Shown here: one piece after another, positions 50,342 to 60,114 of the stretch
Position numbering within the stretch: the stretch's first letter is position 1
How the letters are laid out: every line of letters starts with the position of its first letter
Source of the DNA: Labilibaculum antarcticum
GTDB lineage: Bacteria; Bacteroidota; Bacteroidia; Bacteroidales; Marinifilaceae
NCBI RefSeq assembly: GCF_002356295.1
Contig: NZ_AP018042.1
Span: 5,240,361 to 5,304,360, forward strand
Direction: 5' to 3'
DNA length: 64,000 nt
Translations under genes and position numbers: made by a program
The notes under the pieces: generated by a model
What the model saw: only the letters and a program-made list of their open reading frames with translations
What the model was told of the DNA's origin: nothing
Databases searched by the model: none

Positions 50342-52105
50342 CTATTCAAACTCCACAACAATCATATCCCAATATTTCAAATATGGTAGCTGAAAAGAAA
50401 GCTTATTCCCATTTTGGGTGAAATTGATATTGACTGCAATTCCGAAATTACTATCGGGTGATGCATACCAAAGTTTGGCAACTGTTTTATCAACGCTAAT
50501 TTGGAGATTGCAATTTTCTTCTGTTTGAGGGAAAGTTTGAGTTCCTGAATTATCACGCCAGTCAAGACTTGTAACATTTGCAAAATTCAAAAGATGAATG
50601 ATCTGCCTATTCCCTACTTCTTTTCCAATTACTGCAACATTGTTATACTGTGGTGGCCATGCATTTAAATTTAATTTCCCATCCGTAGATGAAATTAACG
50701 GAGAATTAAAGTTTCCTCCATCTCGAAGAAGATTCTGATAAGCAACCATAAAATCGTAATATTCGATCAAAGATTCTTTTAAATCGGCTCTCATTAAGAG
50801 ATTATTATTGGGGAAATATTCCTTTCCCAACATATGTTCGCCCAATTCGAGATGTGCACCTCCAAAAGCGAAGATTACAGCATCAGTATAAAGAATGGCA
50901 GGTGTATTAAAATTGCCGTTACTGTTAGCCAAATCGTAATTCATATAAGCTGCTAATACAGTATTTTTAGTATTACTGCTTAAGGCATTGTTATCCATAA
51001 TAATTTGACCAAGATCATCATATCTCTCATTTGGATACCAGACTTCAGTATAGGCAAAATCGACACCTGTATTTAAGATCTGAGCCTGTCCAAATTGGTT
51101 AACGGCATTCATAACCATCTTTTTCCCCTCAAAATGTTGATCCAGACTATTCAAAAAAGAATTGTAGCCTTGTTTTAAATCAACCGAATTCCCTTGATAG
51201 TCATATACTTTCCCTCGATCGCCAAGTTGATCCAAATGCCATCCATCAAAATCCAAAAACTGATAAATATTTTCAGTCTCAGCAAAAATATACTCCTCCC
51301 AATCTTCATTAGCAGGATTAACAACCAAAATATCACTCAAAGCCCAATTGTCATCCAATTCATGTTTGTTAATGTTTTGGTGATTGGCGTCATTAAAAAT
51401 CATCCACTCTTTGTCCACTCCATCAGTTTCAAAATCTTCCCATGCTCCAAACAATAAATTGTAACTCATTGAGGATATATTGCGGGATTTTGCATTTTGA
51501 ATGTAATTTTCAACCGTCTTGAATGATACATTTCTTCTTGCAATATCCTGCCAGGTTTCAGACGGTGTATTCCCCTCCATTTTAAGAGGCTTATGATGTT
51601 TGTTGTGCCAATCGTAATATTGCAATCCGTTAATATGATATCTTGTGAGCTGATCAAGGGTGTTTCTGATCTCCTCAGTTGAAACAGCAGAATCAAATTC
51701 TGATAGAAATCCATATCTTGGAAAACGCGTCCAATCTGAGGATACATCGACAGCAATGCTGCCATATACAATCTCCTTGCCATCAACAATTTCATATAAA
51801 TCAATCATATATCCTGTAAAATCCGTTACAGGAACTTTCCACGTCCAGTTCCTTCCGGAATAAGAATTTTCTTTTATGATCTCATTCAGATGACGGTAGC
51901 GAATACTTGCAGATGAAGAAATCTCTTTATCAATAACAAAGTCAACCTCCTCACCCGGATTGTAACGCGCTTTATTTGTGACAAAGGAAACCTCTGAATA
52001 TTCTGGAGCAACAGGTGCCGGATTCTCTTTTGGATTGTTTTCTGATTTCTCACAAGCAAATAGAGTAATTACTATTATCAAAAGAAATTTTAACGAATTC
52101 TTCAT
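50342..52105 (-). CDS. GH66 endo-dextranase, lipoprotein
   Basis: The 587-residue lipoprotein (signal ends at C18, TLFACEKS) has the GH66 layout. An N-terminal immunoglobulin-like domain (about 35-120) precedes a TIM barrel (about 130-460) with FLSEF, YHINGLQYYDWHNKHH, nucleophile D292 in FDGWHLDQLGDRG and acid/base E354 in AYTEVWYP. A C-terminal beta domain follows. GH66 enzymes cut alpha-1,6-glucan (dextran) internally or form cyclic isomalto-oligosaccharides. The insertion that marks the cyclising type (a CBM35 inside the barrel) is absent, so a plain dextranase is favoured. As a likely surface lipoprotein it would feed the SusC/SusD pair of PUL B. A strong hairpin lies just upstream. Confidence 0.9.
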   Translation of the reverse strand: MKNSLKFLLIIVITLFACEKSENNPKENPAPVAPEYSEVSFVTNKARYNPGEEVDFVIDKEISSSASIRYRHLNEIIKENSYSGRNWTWKVPVTDFTGYMIDLYEIVDGKEIVYGSIAVDVSSDWTRFPRYGFLSEFDSAVSTEEIRNTLDQLTRYHINGLQYYDWHNKHHKPLKMEGNTPSETWQDIARRNVSFKTVENYIQNAKSRNISSMSYNLLFGAWEDFETDGVDKEWMIFNDANHQNINKHELDDNWALSDILVVNPANEDWEEYIFAETENIYQFLDFDGWHLDQLGDRGKVYDYQGNSVDLKQGYNSFLNSLDQHFEGKKMVMNAVNQFGQAQILNTGVDFAYTEVWYPNERYDDLGQIIMDNNALSSNTKNTVLAAYMNYDLANSNGNFNTPAILYTDAVIFAFGGAHLELGEHMLGKEYFPNNNLLMRADLKESLIEYYDFMVAYQNLLRDGGNFNSPLISSTDGKLNLNAWPPQYNNVAVIGKEVGNRQIIHLLNFANVTSLDWRDNSGTQTFPQTEENCNLQISVDKTVAKLWYASPDSNFGIAVNINFTQNGNKLSFQLPYLKYWDMIVVEFE

Positions 52106-52169
52106 GTTCTAAATTTTAATGAACCAATTGCCTTTACAACAAATCTGTTCGTAATGCTGAGCTTAAAAC

Positions 52170-52212
52170 TTCGTTGAAAGTTCTGCTATTACAGCAATAT
52201 GCTTTCAACGAA
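52170..52212 (-). terminator. Hairpin between the SusE-like and GH66 genes (attenuator candidate)
   Basis: TTCGTTGAAAG (52170-52180) and CTTTCAACGAA (52202-52212) are exact complements, with a 21-base loop that can form a smaller hairpin. On the minus strand it is followed by GTTTTAAGC. It sits 24 bases after the SusE-like stop and before the first enzyme gene, parallel to the hairpin after susD in PUL A. Confidence 0.65.
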
Positions 52213-52235
52213 ATTTCAAAGTGTTATGATATCAA

Positions 52236-53732
52236 TCAGTTTTTAATGATAGAAATTGTTTCATAAAATTGATTAATCGTGATGGAATAATTACCCGCTG
52301 TAGTAATCTTCCATTTAGTATCCGGTGAGCCACCGGGAATAAACTTCATTCTTGTATCAGTAAGATTAGGATAATTTTCTACAGGCATAAAGAAATCGGT
52401 ACCCCAATCTCCTGTTGAAGTTGGAAATTTAAACTCGCCAACAGTTAAGGCTCCAGTGTAAGTAAATACATTTGGATCGCTTGCATCCGGAACCAATTCT
52501 GTAGGATTATCAATATCCCATCCTGCAGGACTTGCATCTCCCACCATCCATATCATGGCATAAGGTTCAAAGGCTTTAATTGAAATACTCATATCTCTTA
52601 AATTCAATTGAATCTTATAAGGTCCTGCTTCTGTAATTTGCCACTTGTAGTCAGGATCTCCTCCAGAGACTAATTGAACTGTAGTTTCTGAAAGATCAGG
52701 ATAATTGGTAAGAGGCATATAAAAATCAGCTCCCCAGTCCCCAGAGGATGTGGGGAATTTAAATTCACCAACATTCAAATACTCATTGTAAGTAAAGATA
52801 AATGAATCGGTAGGATCCTGAACCATTTGATTCGGACTATCAATGTTCCAACCATTTGGTGTTGCATCACCAACAATCCAAAGTTCATTATAAGGAGATT
52901 GATCTAATTTTTCAAAAGAAATATCTAAGTCCAAAAGGTTAAGAGTAATTCTATAAACTCCTGATTCTGCAATAGCAAATTTCTCATCAGGTTGAGAATC
53001 ATCTGTTCTTAACAAGATGTGTTGCTCGTCTTCCCCTTTTTGATAAGATGGGAGCCATTCACCCAATTGCGTTATGAATTTCAATTCTCCAGCTTTCAAA
53101 TTCCCTTCGTAAGTGAAGGTTGTTGGATTGTCTGTATTGGATTCCAGAGGTGTTGCTATCGTGTTATCCCAACCGTTTGGTGTTGCATCACCAAGCATAT
53201 AAAGAGTACTCGAAACCGGTTCATATGACATTACAGAAAATGCTACAAAATTAGACGTGTCAGGTACTACGAAATCTGAAGATGTAACTGCAATAACACG
53301 TGATTCTAACATGACTGATGTTCCTGCGGCCACACTCCAATCATTTAGAAGAATTTTATTTAATTCTGCATTACTGTATTTTTTAGAGAAAACAGTCTTT
53401 CCCATTTCATAGGTTTTAGGTTCCGTGAAGTTATTCCCCTCCATATCCAATTGGACTGTATATGAAATAGAGGCACCTGTTCCTTCATTTGATCCTGGAG
53501 TCCAGCTAAGTTCAACAGAAGTTGAAGTGGCAAATTTCTGATTTAATTGAACTTCAGTTGCGGATGCTGATAGCTCAACAGGTTTTCCCATTTCAATAAC
53601 AATGTCTTCATTCTCGTCACAAGACAACAAGAAAAAAGAAAATAGAATACTGATCAGAAGTGTAATAAAAATTCCGCCTTTATCAATTTTCCAATTGGGG
53701 ATAAAACCCAGTGTTGTATATATATTTTTCAT
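52236..53732 (-). CDS. SusE/SusF-like surface glycan-binding lipoprotein
   Basis: The 498-residue lipoprotein has a long signal region ending at C38 (FFLLSCDEN). Then comes the SusE N-terminal Ig-like domain (about 45-170; PVELSASATEVQL) and three tandem starch-binding-like modules (about 180-275, 285-385 and 392-498). Each module begins with a (L/I/M)W(M/I)VGDA(T/S)P.GW motif or its variant YMLGDATPNGW. Tryptophans in each module (GDWG..F.MP) are probable sugar-stacking residues. SusE/SusF proteins bind alpha-glucans at the cell surface and do not hydrolyse them. The gene lies between susD and GH66 as expected for an alpha-glucan PUL, which supports the dextran prediction. Confidence 0.9.
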   Translation of the reverse strand: MKNIYTTLGFIPNWKIDKGGIFITLLISILFSFFLLSCDENEDIVIEMGKPVELSASATEVQLNQKFATSTSVELSWTPGSNEGTGASISYTVQLDMEGNNFTEPKTYEMGKTVFSKKYSNAELNKILLNDWSVAAGTSVMLESRVIAVTSSDFVVPDTSNFVAFSVMSYEPVSSTLYMLGDATPNGWDNTIATPLESNTDNPTTFTYEGNLKAGELKFITQLGEWLPSYQKGEDEQHILLRTDDSQPDEKFAIAESGVYRITLNLLDLDISFEKLDQSPYNELWIVGDATPNGWNIDSPNQMVQDPTDSFIFTYNEYLNVGEFKFPTSSGDWGADFYMPLTNYPDLSETTVQLVSGGDPDYKWQITEAGPYKIQLNLRDMSISIKAFEPYAMIWMVGDASPAGWDIDNPTELVPDASDPNVFTYTGALTVGEFKFPTSTGDWGTDFFMPVENYPNLTDTRMKFIPGGSPDTKWKITTAGNYSITINQFYETISIIKN

Positions 53733-53900
53733 GTGTTTATAATTTGATTATAGAGTATACTGAAAACATCCACCATTCAAGTGATTCATTAAATAATATG
53801 ACGTAATGAATTACAATAAACAATCAATAAAACCACTTGGTTAAAATTTATTCCAGTGGATGCTTCAAAAACAATATTCTTATAAAAAAGATTAGTTTGC

Positions 53901-55376
53901 TTAGTATCCGGAATTTTGCTCCAAATTTGGATTTGCATCAATCTCTTTCTGAGGAATGGGTAGTAATAAATGCTTTGAACCAGCATTCACTTTACCAATT
54001 GAGTGTAGGAAATCTAATCCGTACTGACCATTTTCTACTCGAACAAGATCAAACCATCTCTGTCCTTCAAAGGCCATTTCCATTCTTCGTTCATGCAGTA
54101 CTTTGGTTAAAAAGGCTCCTTGTGAAAGACCTGAAATACGCAAAAGGCCTGCACGCAAACGCACCTCATTTAAAGGAACTTCAGCGGCGGTTGTTTGCCC
54201 TAAATTGTTCAAGGCTTCAGCTTTCATTAACAACACATCTGCATAGCGCAATACCGGGAAATTCATTGGACTGTTATCAGAGGTTGGCGAAATGGTTTTA
54301 GACACCAAAAATTTTCTTAAATTATAACCTGTTGTAGAATAAGCCATGTCATAATCCTGACCATCAAACTGAGGACAACCATCGTATAAAACCGTAACAT
54401 CCTTTCGCTTATCACCAGCTTCATATGAGTCTATAAACTCCTGTGTTGGCTGGTTCCAACCCCATCCACCAGCAACCATATCTGAGTTACGCGGTCCGGT
54501 AAAAGTACTTAGCCAAGATGCCTGATTCTCATTCCCCCAAAAACCTTCGCCTGCATCATTTGTATATTGTATTTCAAACAATGATTCGACTGAATTTTTA
54601 TTGTAAACATCATAACTATCTGCGTATGATGGGTTTAGCGAGTAGCCTAAGACTGATACATCATTACACAGGTCAACAGTTTTTTGCCACTCTCCCAATG
54701 TCAAATACACTTTAGCCAATAGGCCCGTCGCAGATCCTTTAGATGCACGACCTTTTTCTGCATCTGAGTAACTTTCACGAACTGGAAGCATGTTTTTTGC
54801 TTCCTCAAGATCATTGATTATTTGTTCATAAACCAGGCTTACTTTTGTTCGAACAGGTCGTAAATCATCACCCGGTGCTTGAGGCTCTAAAATCAAAGGA
54901 ACATCACCAAACATTCGAGTAAGAATAAAATAGTATAATCCTCTCAAAAAGTGTGCTTCTCCCAGTATTTGGTCTTTTAGCTCTTCGTCGATATCCATTC
55001 CGGGAACATTTTGAAGTACTAAATTGCAACGAAGAATTCCTGGGGCAGGTCCTCGCCAAAGGTCTAAAACTCCTGGATTATCAGTTGCAGTAACAAAATT
55101 TGCCATATCCTGTGTCTCCCGGCCATCATCTCCACCACCGGCACCAACATTACTGTTTCCAGCCATAATATCAGTGGTCCACATTCTCATGTTGTATAAT
55201 TTTGGCCACTGTAATGGTTGATAAGCACCATTTATTGCACCTAAAGCATCAGCTTCAGTCTGATAGAAATTTTCTGTATTAATTGAATCAAGAGGAGCTT
55301 TATCTAAAAAATCATCTCCACAAGCACTAACAAAAAGTGCCAGAATCAAAATTGGAATATATAGTATCTTTTTCAT
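53901..55376 (-). CDS. SusD-like surface glycan-binding lipoprotein of PUL B
   Basis: The 491-residue lipoprotein has a signal ending at C19 (FVSACGDDFLDKAPLD) and the SusD/RagB pattern: NTENFYQTEADALGAINGAY, TPR-like helices, FPVLRYADVLLMKAEALNN, LHERRMEMAFEGQRWFDLVR and the C-terminal PIPQKEIDANPNL. It forms the lid of the SusC transporter encoded 20 bases upstream. It shares only family-level similarity with the PUL A SusD, consistent with a different glycan. Confidence 0.95.
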   Translation of the reverse strand: MKKILYIPILILALFVSACGDDFLDKAPLDSINTENFYQTEADALGAINGAYQPLQWPKLYNMRMWTTDIMAGNSNVGAGGGDDGRETQDMANFVTATDNPGVLDLWRGPAPGILRCNLVLQNVPGMDIDEELKDQILGEAHFLRGLYYFILTRMFGDVPLILEPQAPGDDLRPVRTKVSLVYEQIINDLEEAKNMLPVRESYSDAEKGRASKGSATGLLAKVYLTLGEWQKTVDLCNDVSVLGYSLNPSYADSYDVYNKNSVESLFEIQYTNDAGEGFWGNENQASWLSTFTGPRNSDMVAGGWGWNQPTQEFIDSYEAGDKRKDVTVLYDGCPQFDGQDYDMAYSTTGYNLRKFLVSKTISPTSDNSPMNFPVLRYADVLLMKAEALNNLGQTTAAEVPLNEVRLRAGLLRISGLSQGAFLTKVLHERRMEMAFEGQRWFDLVRVENGQYGLDFLHSIGKVNAGSKHLLLPIPQKEIDANPNLEQNSGY

Positions 55377-55396
55377 GTGTTTAGAATTTACTTAGA

Positions 55397-58300
55397 TTAG
55401 AACCTTACGTTAACACCCATACTGATAGTTCTGGTAACGGGGTAAATGTTATGATCGATTCCATTAGCAGAAACCTCAGGATCAAAACCTTTGTATTTAG
55501 TAAATGTATAAAGGTTTGTTCCTGATACGTATAGTCGAAGCGACTCCAAACCAATTTGGGAAATAAGAGTTTTTGGCAAAGTATAACCAAGAGATATGTT
55601 TTTAATCCTAAGGTATGATCCATCTTCGATCCATCGGTCGGAAGCTCTGGTGTTTTTATTAGGATCATTGAATACAGCTCTAGGCATACTATTACTTGTA
55701 TTTGGTCCGGTCCAGCGGTTAAGAGTTTCGGCACTTTGATTTACGGCTACGGCCATCCCCTCATTCCATATTCGATTGGCATTGAATATTTCATTCCCGT
55801 AAACACCCTGTAGAAAAATATTCAAATCAAATCCCTTGTAGCTAAAATAATTATTCATCGAAAAGATCAACTCTGGAGTTGGATTTCCCATATAAGTTCG
55901 GTCACTGTCATCAATAATACCATCACTGTTCAAATCTTTAAATCGAATATCTCCAGCAGAGGTTCTATTATATGGATCCAAGCCAGGAACTTGTTGCGCG
56001 TGAGCATCTACTTCTGCCTGCGTCTGGAATATTCCATCAGTAATAAAACCATAAAAAGCATTTACAGGATGGCCAGGTGCAATTCGTGATACAGCAAAAT
56101 TAAAATCAAAACCATTTCCAGTAACCATTGGTATGGTATCGTTCAAATTTTTGACTTCATTCTTATTGTATGAAAAGTTAAAATCAGTATTCCAGATGAA
56201 TTCGCCTTTCATATTGCGAGTTGAAACATTAACTTCAATTCCTTTGTTCTGAATTTTACCAGCATTGATATATGGTACATTGATGTCAGAGTAACCTGTT
56301 GAAATAGGCACCGACATTGGAACCAACATATCTTCCGTGTTTTTAATGTATCCGTCAATCGTAAGATTGACTCTTTGATTGAACAAAGTTGCATCCAACC
56401 CAATATTCGTTTGCTTCTGCGATTCCCACTGTACATTTGGATTTGGCATCATATCAGGTACAACAGCTGAAACAACATTGTTGTTAAAATTATATTTGTT
56501 CGTTTGGAATACCGACGCAAAGCTATAGTTTCCAATTGACTGATTTCCTGTAATACCATATCCTGCACGAAGTTTTAAATCATCAATAAGCTTCACATCC
56601 TTCAGAAAATTCTCCTCTGATAATCTCCATGCAACTGAAGCAGATGGGAATGTTCCCCACTTGTTATCAGAACCAAAACGTGATGAACCATCACGACGTA
56701 TAGTCGCAGTCAGCATGTACTTATCAGAATACACGTAATTAAATCGTCCAATGTAGGACATCAATGACCACTCTGATGCATTCCCATTTACGGTTGGTTG
56801 AGAAATACCATTAGCCAATTGTTGGGTTTGATCACTTGCAAAATTTTGAATTGAACCATTGTGGAATTCAAATCGATTTTCCTGTGCACTGGTTCCTGCC
56901 ATCAAGGTAATCCGGTGATCTACATTAATTATCTTGTTGTAGGTAATAGTATTGTCCCAGTTCCACGTAATGCTTTTATTTGATTGTTGGAATAGATAAG
57001 ACTGTTCCTGTGGAGAAGGAAGCCAGTTGTATTGAGGCGACCATGTCCTGTCATCCCAGAAATTAGCTTGTAATCCCAGGTTCGTTTTAAATTTAAGGCC
57101 TTTAATAATATCAACTTCAGCAAATACAGAACCCAATAAATTATAACCTTTGGTAGTGGTCTCAACTAATTTTGCTTTACCAATTGGATTTGTTATATCA
57201 CCATCCCACGATGGCCTTTCCTTCGGACCCGTATAAGTACCATCTTCATTAAAAATCGCCTGAGTAGGTAAAGCAAGCATCGTATTTTTAACACTATAAT
57301 CTCCCTTGTATTTCTTATCGTGATTCAAGGTGATATTATTCCCAATTCTTATATTCTTAAGCACTTTAGACTCCAGGTTAAACTTTACAGTGTATCTCTT
57401 AAATCCGGTTTCAGTAACGATTCCTTTCTGATCTAAAATACTTCCAGACACATAATATTTAGTTTTATCATTACCCCCTGAAAAAGATAGTGAAAGATTA
57501 TGCATTGATTCAGGACTAAATAACTTATCCAGCCAATCAGTTCCTTTCCCTAAAGATTCCGGGCTTGCATTAGCAGGATTTTTTGCCAAACCGGCATTAT
57601 CCATCATTTCGTTATGCAGAGACGCAAATTGAGATGCATTTAAGACATCAACCATTTTAGTTGCTTCCTGAATTCCATAATTGTAATTTATATCTATGCT
57701 GCTTTTCCCTAAACGCCCCTTTTTGGTTGTAATAATGATCACTCCATTAGCACCTCGGGAACCATAAATAGCTGTTGCAGAAGCATCCTTTAAAATCTGA
57801 ACAGACTCAATATCATTCATGTTTAATTGATTTAAACCGGAAGAGGTTGGAACATCATCAATTACTAACAATGGATTATTGTCGTTTATGGTACCAATAC
57901 CTCTGATTCGGAATACGACATCGTTTCCGGGAACTCCTGAAGAAATAACTTGAACACCCGCAGCTTTTCCTTGTAATGCATCTCCGACACTTGCAACAGG
58001 AATGGATTGAAGCTGTTCGCTATTAACAGAAACAACAGATCCAGTTAAATCCCGTTTACGCTGACTACCATAACCGATTGCAACCACCTCGTTAAGACCA
58101 ATAGTTTCCTCCTCTAAAATAATATTAATAGCTACTTCTGCATTCACTTTAACTTCCTGCGGAGAAAATCCTACAAAAGAAAATACAAGTAATTCTCCTT
58201 CTTCAACCACAATCGAAAAATTACCGTTAATATCTGTAATGGTTCCGATATCTTTACCTTTAATTACAACATTTACACCAGGTAGTGTAACACCATTTTT

Positions 58301-58720
58301 ATCTGACACTTGTCCTGTAACTTTAACACCTTGTAAAGACTTAGAATCTTGTTCCAGTTTTGGGAGAAGAATTACAGTGTTATTTTTAGAGATATGATAC
58401 TGAATATTTTCTCCTTCAAAGATTTGATCCAGAACACTCTTCACACTTTGCTCTTCAACTTGAACGGATACCTTTCGGGTAACATCGATTTGTTCTCTTT
58501 GATAGAAAAAACTGTATTCTGTTTTTTCTTCAATTTCACGAAGCACATCTGCAATTTCCTGGTCTTCAAGCTGCAAGGATACTTTTCCAACTTGTGAATA
58601 GACTGTTGCCGTAACATTTAGCATAAAAGCAAACATTAAAAAGATTGTGATCTTCATGACTAAGAAAAATTTTCGTCCCACTTTCCCCAAGGAAAAGTGA
58701 ATACATGAGTTTTTTTTCAT
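55397..58720 (-). CDS. SusC-like TonB-dependent transporter with STN signalling domain (PUL B)
   Basis: The 1107-residue outer-membrane protein has a signal region (residues about 14-42). Next is an STN domain (about 45-120; VSLQLEDQEIADVLREI and SVKSVLDQIFEGENIQY). A carboxypeptidase regulatory-like domain (about 128-200), a plug (about 205-330; VVAIGYGSQRKRDLTGSV) and a beta-barrel ending MGVNVRF follow. The STN domain is the periplasmic module that contacts a FecR-type anti-sigma factor, and such a gene lies immediately upstream. The transporter is therefore predicted both to import oligosaccharides and to report their presence. Two hairpins occupy the 149-base leader before the gene. Confidence 0.96.
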   Translation of the reverse strand: MKKNSCIHFSLGKVGRKFFLVMKITIFLMFAFMLNVTATVYSQVGKVSLQLEDQEIADVLREIEEKTEYSFFYQREQIDVTRKVSVQVEEQSVKSVLDQIFEGENIQYHISKNNTVILLPKLEQDSKSLQGVKVTGQVSDKNGVTLPGVNVVIKGKDIGTITDINGNFSIVVEEGELLVFSFVGFSPQEVKVNAEVAINIILEEETIGLNEVVAIGYGSQRKRDLTGSVVSVNSEQLQSIPVASVGDALQGKAAGVQVISSGVPGNDVVFRIRGIGTINDNNPLLVIDDVPTSSGLNQLNMNDIESVQILKDASATAIYGSRGANGVIIITTKKGRLGKSSIDINYNYGIQEATKMVDVLNASQFASLHNEMMDNAGLAKNPANASPESLGKGTDWLDKLFSPESMHNLSLSFSGGNDKTKYYVSGSILDQKGIVTETGFKRYTVKFNLESKVLKNIRIGNNITLNHDKKYKGDYSVKNTMLALPTQAIFNEDGTYTGPKERPSWDGDITNPIGKAKLVETTTKGYNLLGSVFAEVDIIKGLKFKTNLGLQANFWDDRTWSPQYNWLPSPQEQSYLFQQSNKSITWNWDNTITYNKIINVDHRITLMAGTSAQENRFEFHNGSIQNFASDQTQQLANGISQPTVNGNASEWSLMSYIGRFNYVYSDKYMLTATIRRDGSSRFGSDNKWGTFPSASVAWRLSEENFLKDVKLIDDLKLRAGYGITGNQSIGNYSFASVFQTNKYNFNNNVVSAVVPDMMPNPNVQWESQKQTNIGLDATLFNQRVNLTIDGYIKNTEDMLVPMSVPISTGYSDINVPYINAGKIQNKGIEVNVSTRNMKGEFIWNTDFNFSYNKNEVKNLNDTIPMVTGNGFDFNFAVSRIAPGHPVNAFYGFITDGIFQTQAEVDAHAQQVPGLDPYNRTSAGDIRFKDLNSDGIIDDSDRTYMGNPTPELIFSMNNYFSYKGFDLNIFLQGVYGNEIFNANRIWNEGMAVAVNQSAETLNRWTGPNTSNSMPRAVFNDPNKNTRASDRWIEDGSYLRIKNISLGYTLPKTLISQIGLESLRLYVSGTNLYTFTKYKGFDPEVSANGIDHNIYPVTRTISMGVNVRF

Positions 58721-58749
58721 AATTTTAGGATGTTGAGTTAATACCTTTC

Positions 58750-58812
58750 CAGGTGTTACAGCACCTGAAGATTAATTTAATACTGGCCGGATGATGTTAG
58801 AGCATCTCCGGC
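58750..58812 (-). promoter_or_regulatory. Two hairpins in the susC leader of PUL B
   Basis: CAGGTG (58750-58755) pairs with CACCTG (58762-58767), and GCCGG (58786-58790) pairs with CCGGC (58808-58812), the latter extendable by a few bases. They lie between the fecR stop (58870) and the susC start (58720) on the minus strand. On the plus strand the second hairpin is followed by seven T, but no plus-strand gene ends here. RNA processing, attenuation or an ECF promoter region are possible roles. Confidence 0.4.
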
Positions 58813-58869
58813 TTTTTTTCTTGTTTAAGGTCCATTTCTCCAATTCATATTTAGCGGTTTTCTGGTATA

Positions 58870-59868
58870 TTATTTTTTTTCAATAATTATTTTTTGTTCT
58901 TCTATCCGGTACTTTATGGGAAGAGTCGACTGAATTCGATTCAGCATTTCAAATATAGATTCATCTTTGATTGTTCCATCATAGTGATATTTGTTGATCG
59001 ATGTATCTTTCACTTGAATTTCAACACCATATTTACGTTCCAGAATATCAGTTAACTCACTAAAGTTTTTATTAATAAAAATCAGTTTATTGTCTTTCCA
59101 TGAGGAATACAATGAAGAGTTAACTTCTTTAATATCAATTTTTCGATCAAGCTTATTGTAAGAAATCTGCTCTCCTGGTTTAATCAAAATTGGTTGCTGT
59201 ATAGAAAGTTCTTCTCCTGAAATAATTTCGATACTCCCTACCTCTAATGTTGTGGTAACATCCTTGTCATTTTCATATGCCTTAACATTGAATTCAGTAC
59301 CCAAAACTTTCACATTATAATATGCTGTACTAACAACAAAAGGCTTATTCTGGTTCTTAGTGACGTTAAACCATGCCTCACCTGAAAGGAAAACCTCCCT
59401 GTTTCCATCTCCATGATCCATCCGATATTTTATCTCAGAACCTGCATTTAAATAAATTAGGGTACTATCTGGTAAATACACTTGAGAAATAGATCCTTTT
59501 GGTGCTACTATAGTAACAAAGGCCAAATCCGAATTTTGATTTAAAGGAGTAAAAATTGCTCCAACTATTAGTCCTATAGCTATGAGTGCCGCAATTGATG
59601 CAGCCCTTATTAAATAAATACGGTGTTTCTTGGATTTACTCTCTTTTTCTCTGGTTATGATCTTAAGCCAAAGCCTTTTGTACAATGAATTTAAATCGAT
59701 CCCATCAGTATTTTCTTCGTCCATTTTCTCCAATTGACCGAATAAGGCATCAGAAATCTCATATTCCAATTCTGGCTTCCCAAAAAGGGATGATGCTTTT
59801 TCATGATCTTCATTCGAAGATATGTTTTGCTTTATTCGTCCAAATATATTGTTGTAATTTTCCTTCAT
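58870..59868 (-). CDS. FecR-like anti-sigma factor
   Basis: From the ATG at 59868 the protein has 332 residues (a longer frame starts with GTG at 59904). A cytoplasmic N-terminal region (residues 1-83) is followed by one membrane helix (about 86-103; AASIAALIAIGLIVGAIF). The periplasmic FecR domain (about 125-225) includes APKGSISQVYLPDSTLIYLN and GEAWFNVTKNQNKPFVV. A C-terminal DUF4974-type domain ends the protein (about 255-330; LTDILERKYGVEI). It would hold the sigma factor encoded upstream inactive until the STN domain of the PUL B SusC signals substrate. The gap to the sigma gene is 246 bases, longer than in many sigma/anti-sigma pairs. Confidence 0.93.
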   Translation of the reverse strand: MKENYNNIFGRIKQNISSNEDHEKASSLFGKPELEYEISDALFGQLEKMDEENTDGIDLNSLYKRLWLKIITREKESKSKKHRIYLIRAASIAALIAIGLIVGAIFTPLNQNSDLAFVTIVAPKGSISQVYLPDSTLIYLNAGSEIKYRMDHGDGNREVFLSGEAWFNVTKNQNKPFVVSTAYYNVKVLGTEFNVKAYENDKDVTTTLEVGSIEIISGEELSIQQPILIKPGEQISYNKLDRKIDIKEVNSSLYSSWKDNKLIFINKNFSELTDILERKYGVEIQVKDTSINKYHYDGTIKDESIFEMLNRIQSTLPIKYRIEEQKIIIEKK

Positions 59869-60114
59869 GTCTAAATCATCGTTATAACAGTAATACAAAC
59901 TCACTCACAAAACTACTCACACCAAAGTGAAAGTTTTTTTCGAAAAAGATATAAAACAAACAAAAACCTCCTCGCAAACATCTTACAAACAAGCCGTAAT
60001 AGCATATTTGAATTGAAGTTTATTTCGGAAATTATCAGATTAAAGAATATTTATAATGAAAACTTATATCTTTCTATGAATAAAGAAACATCGTGCATGT
60101 AGTTTAAACAATCC

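Noticed and set aside
59908-59926. TAnnTTTG match and a TTTG upstream of fecR
   Set aside because: The spacing is only 7 bases, far from the required 19-21.
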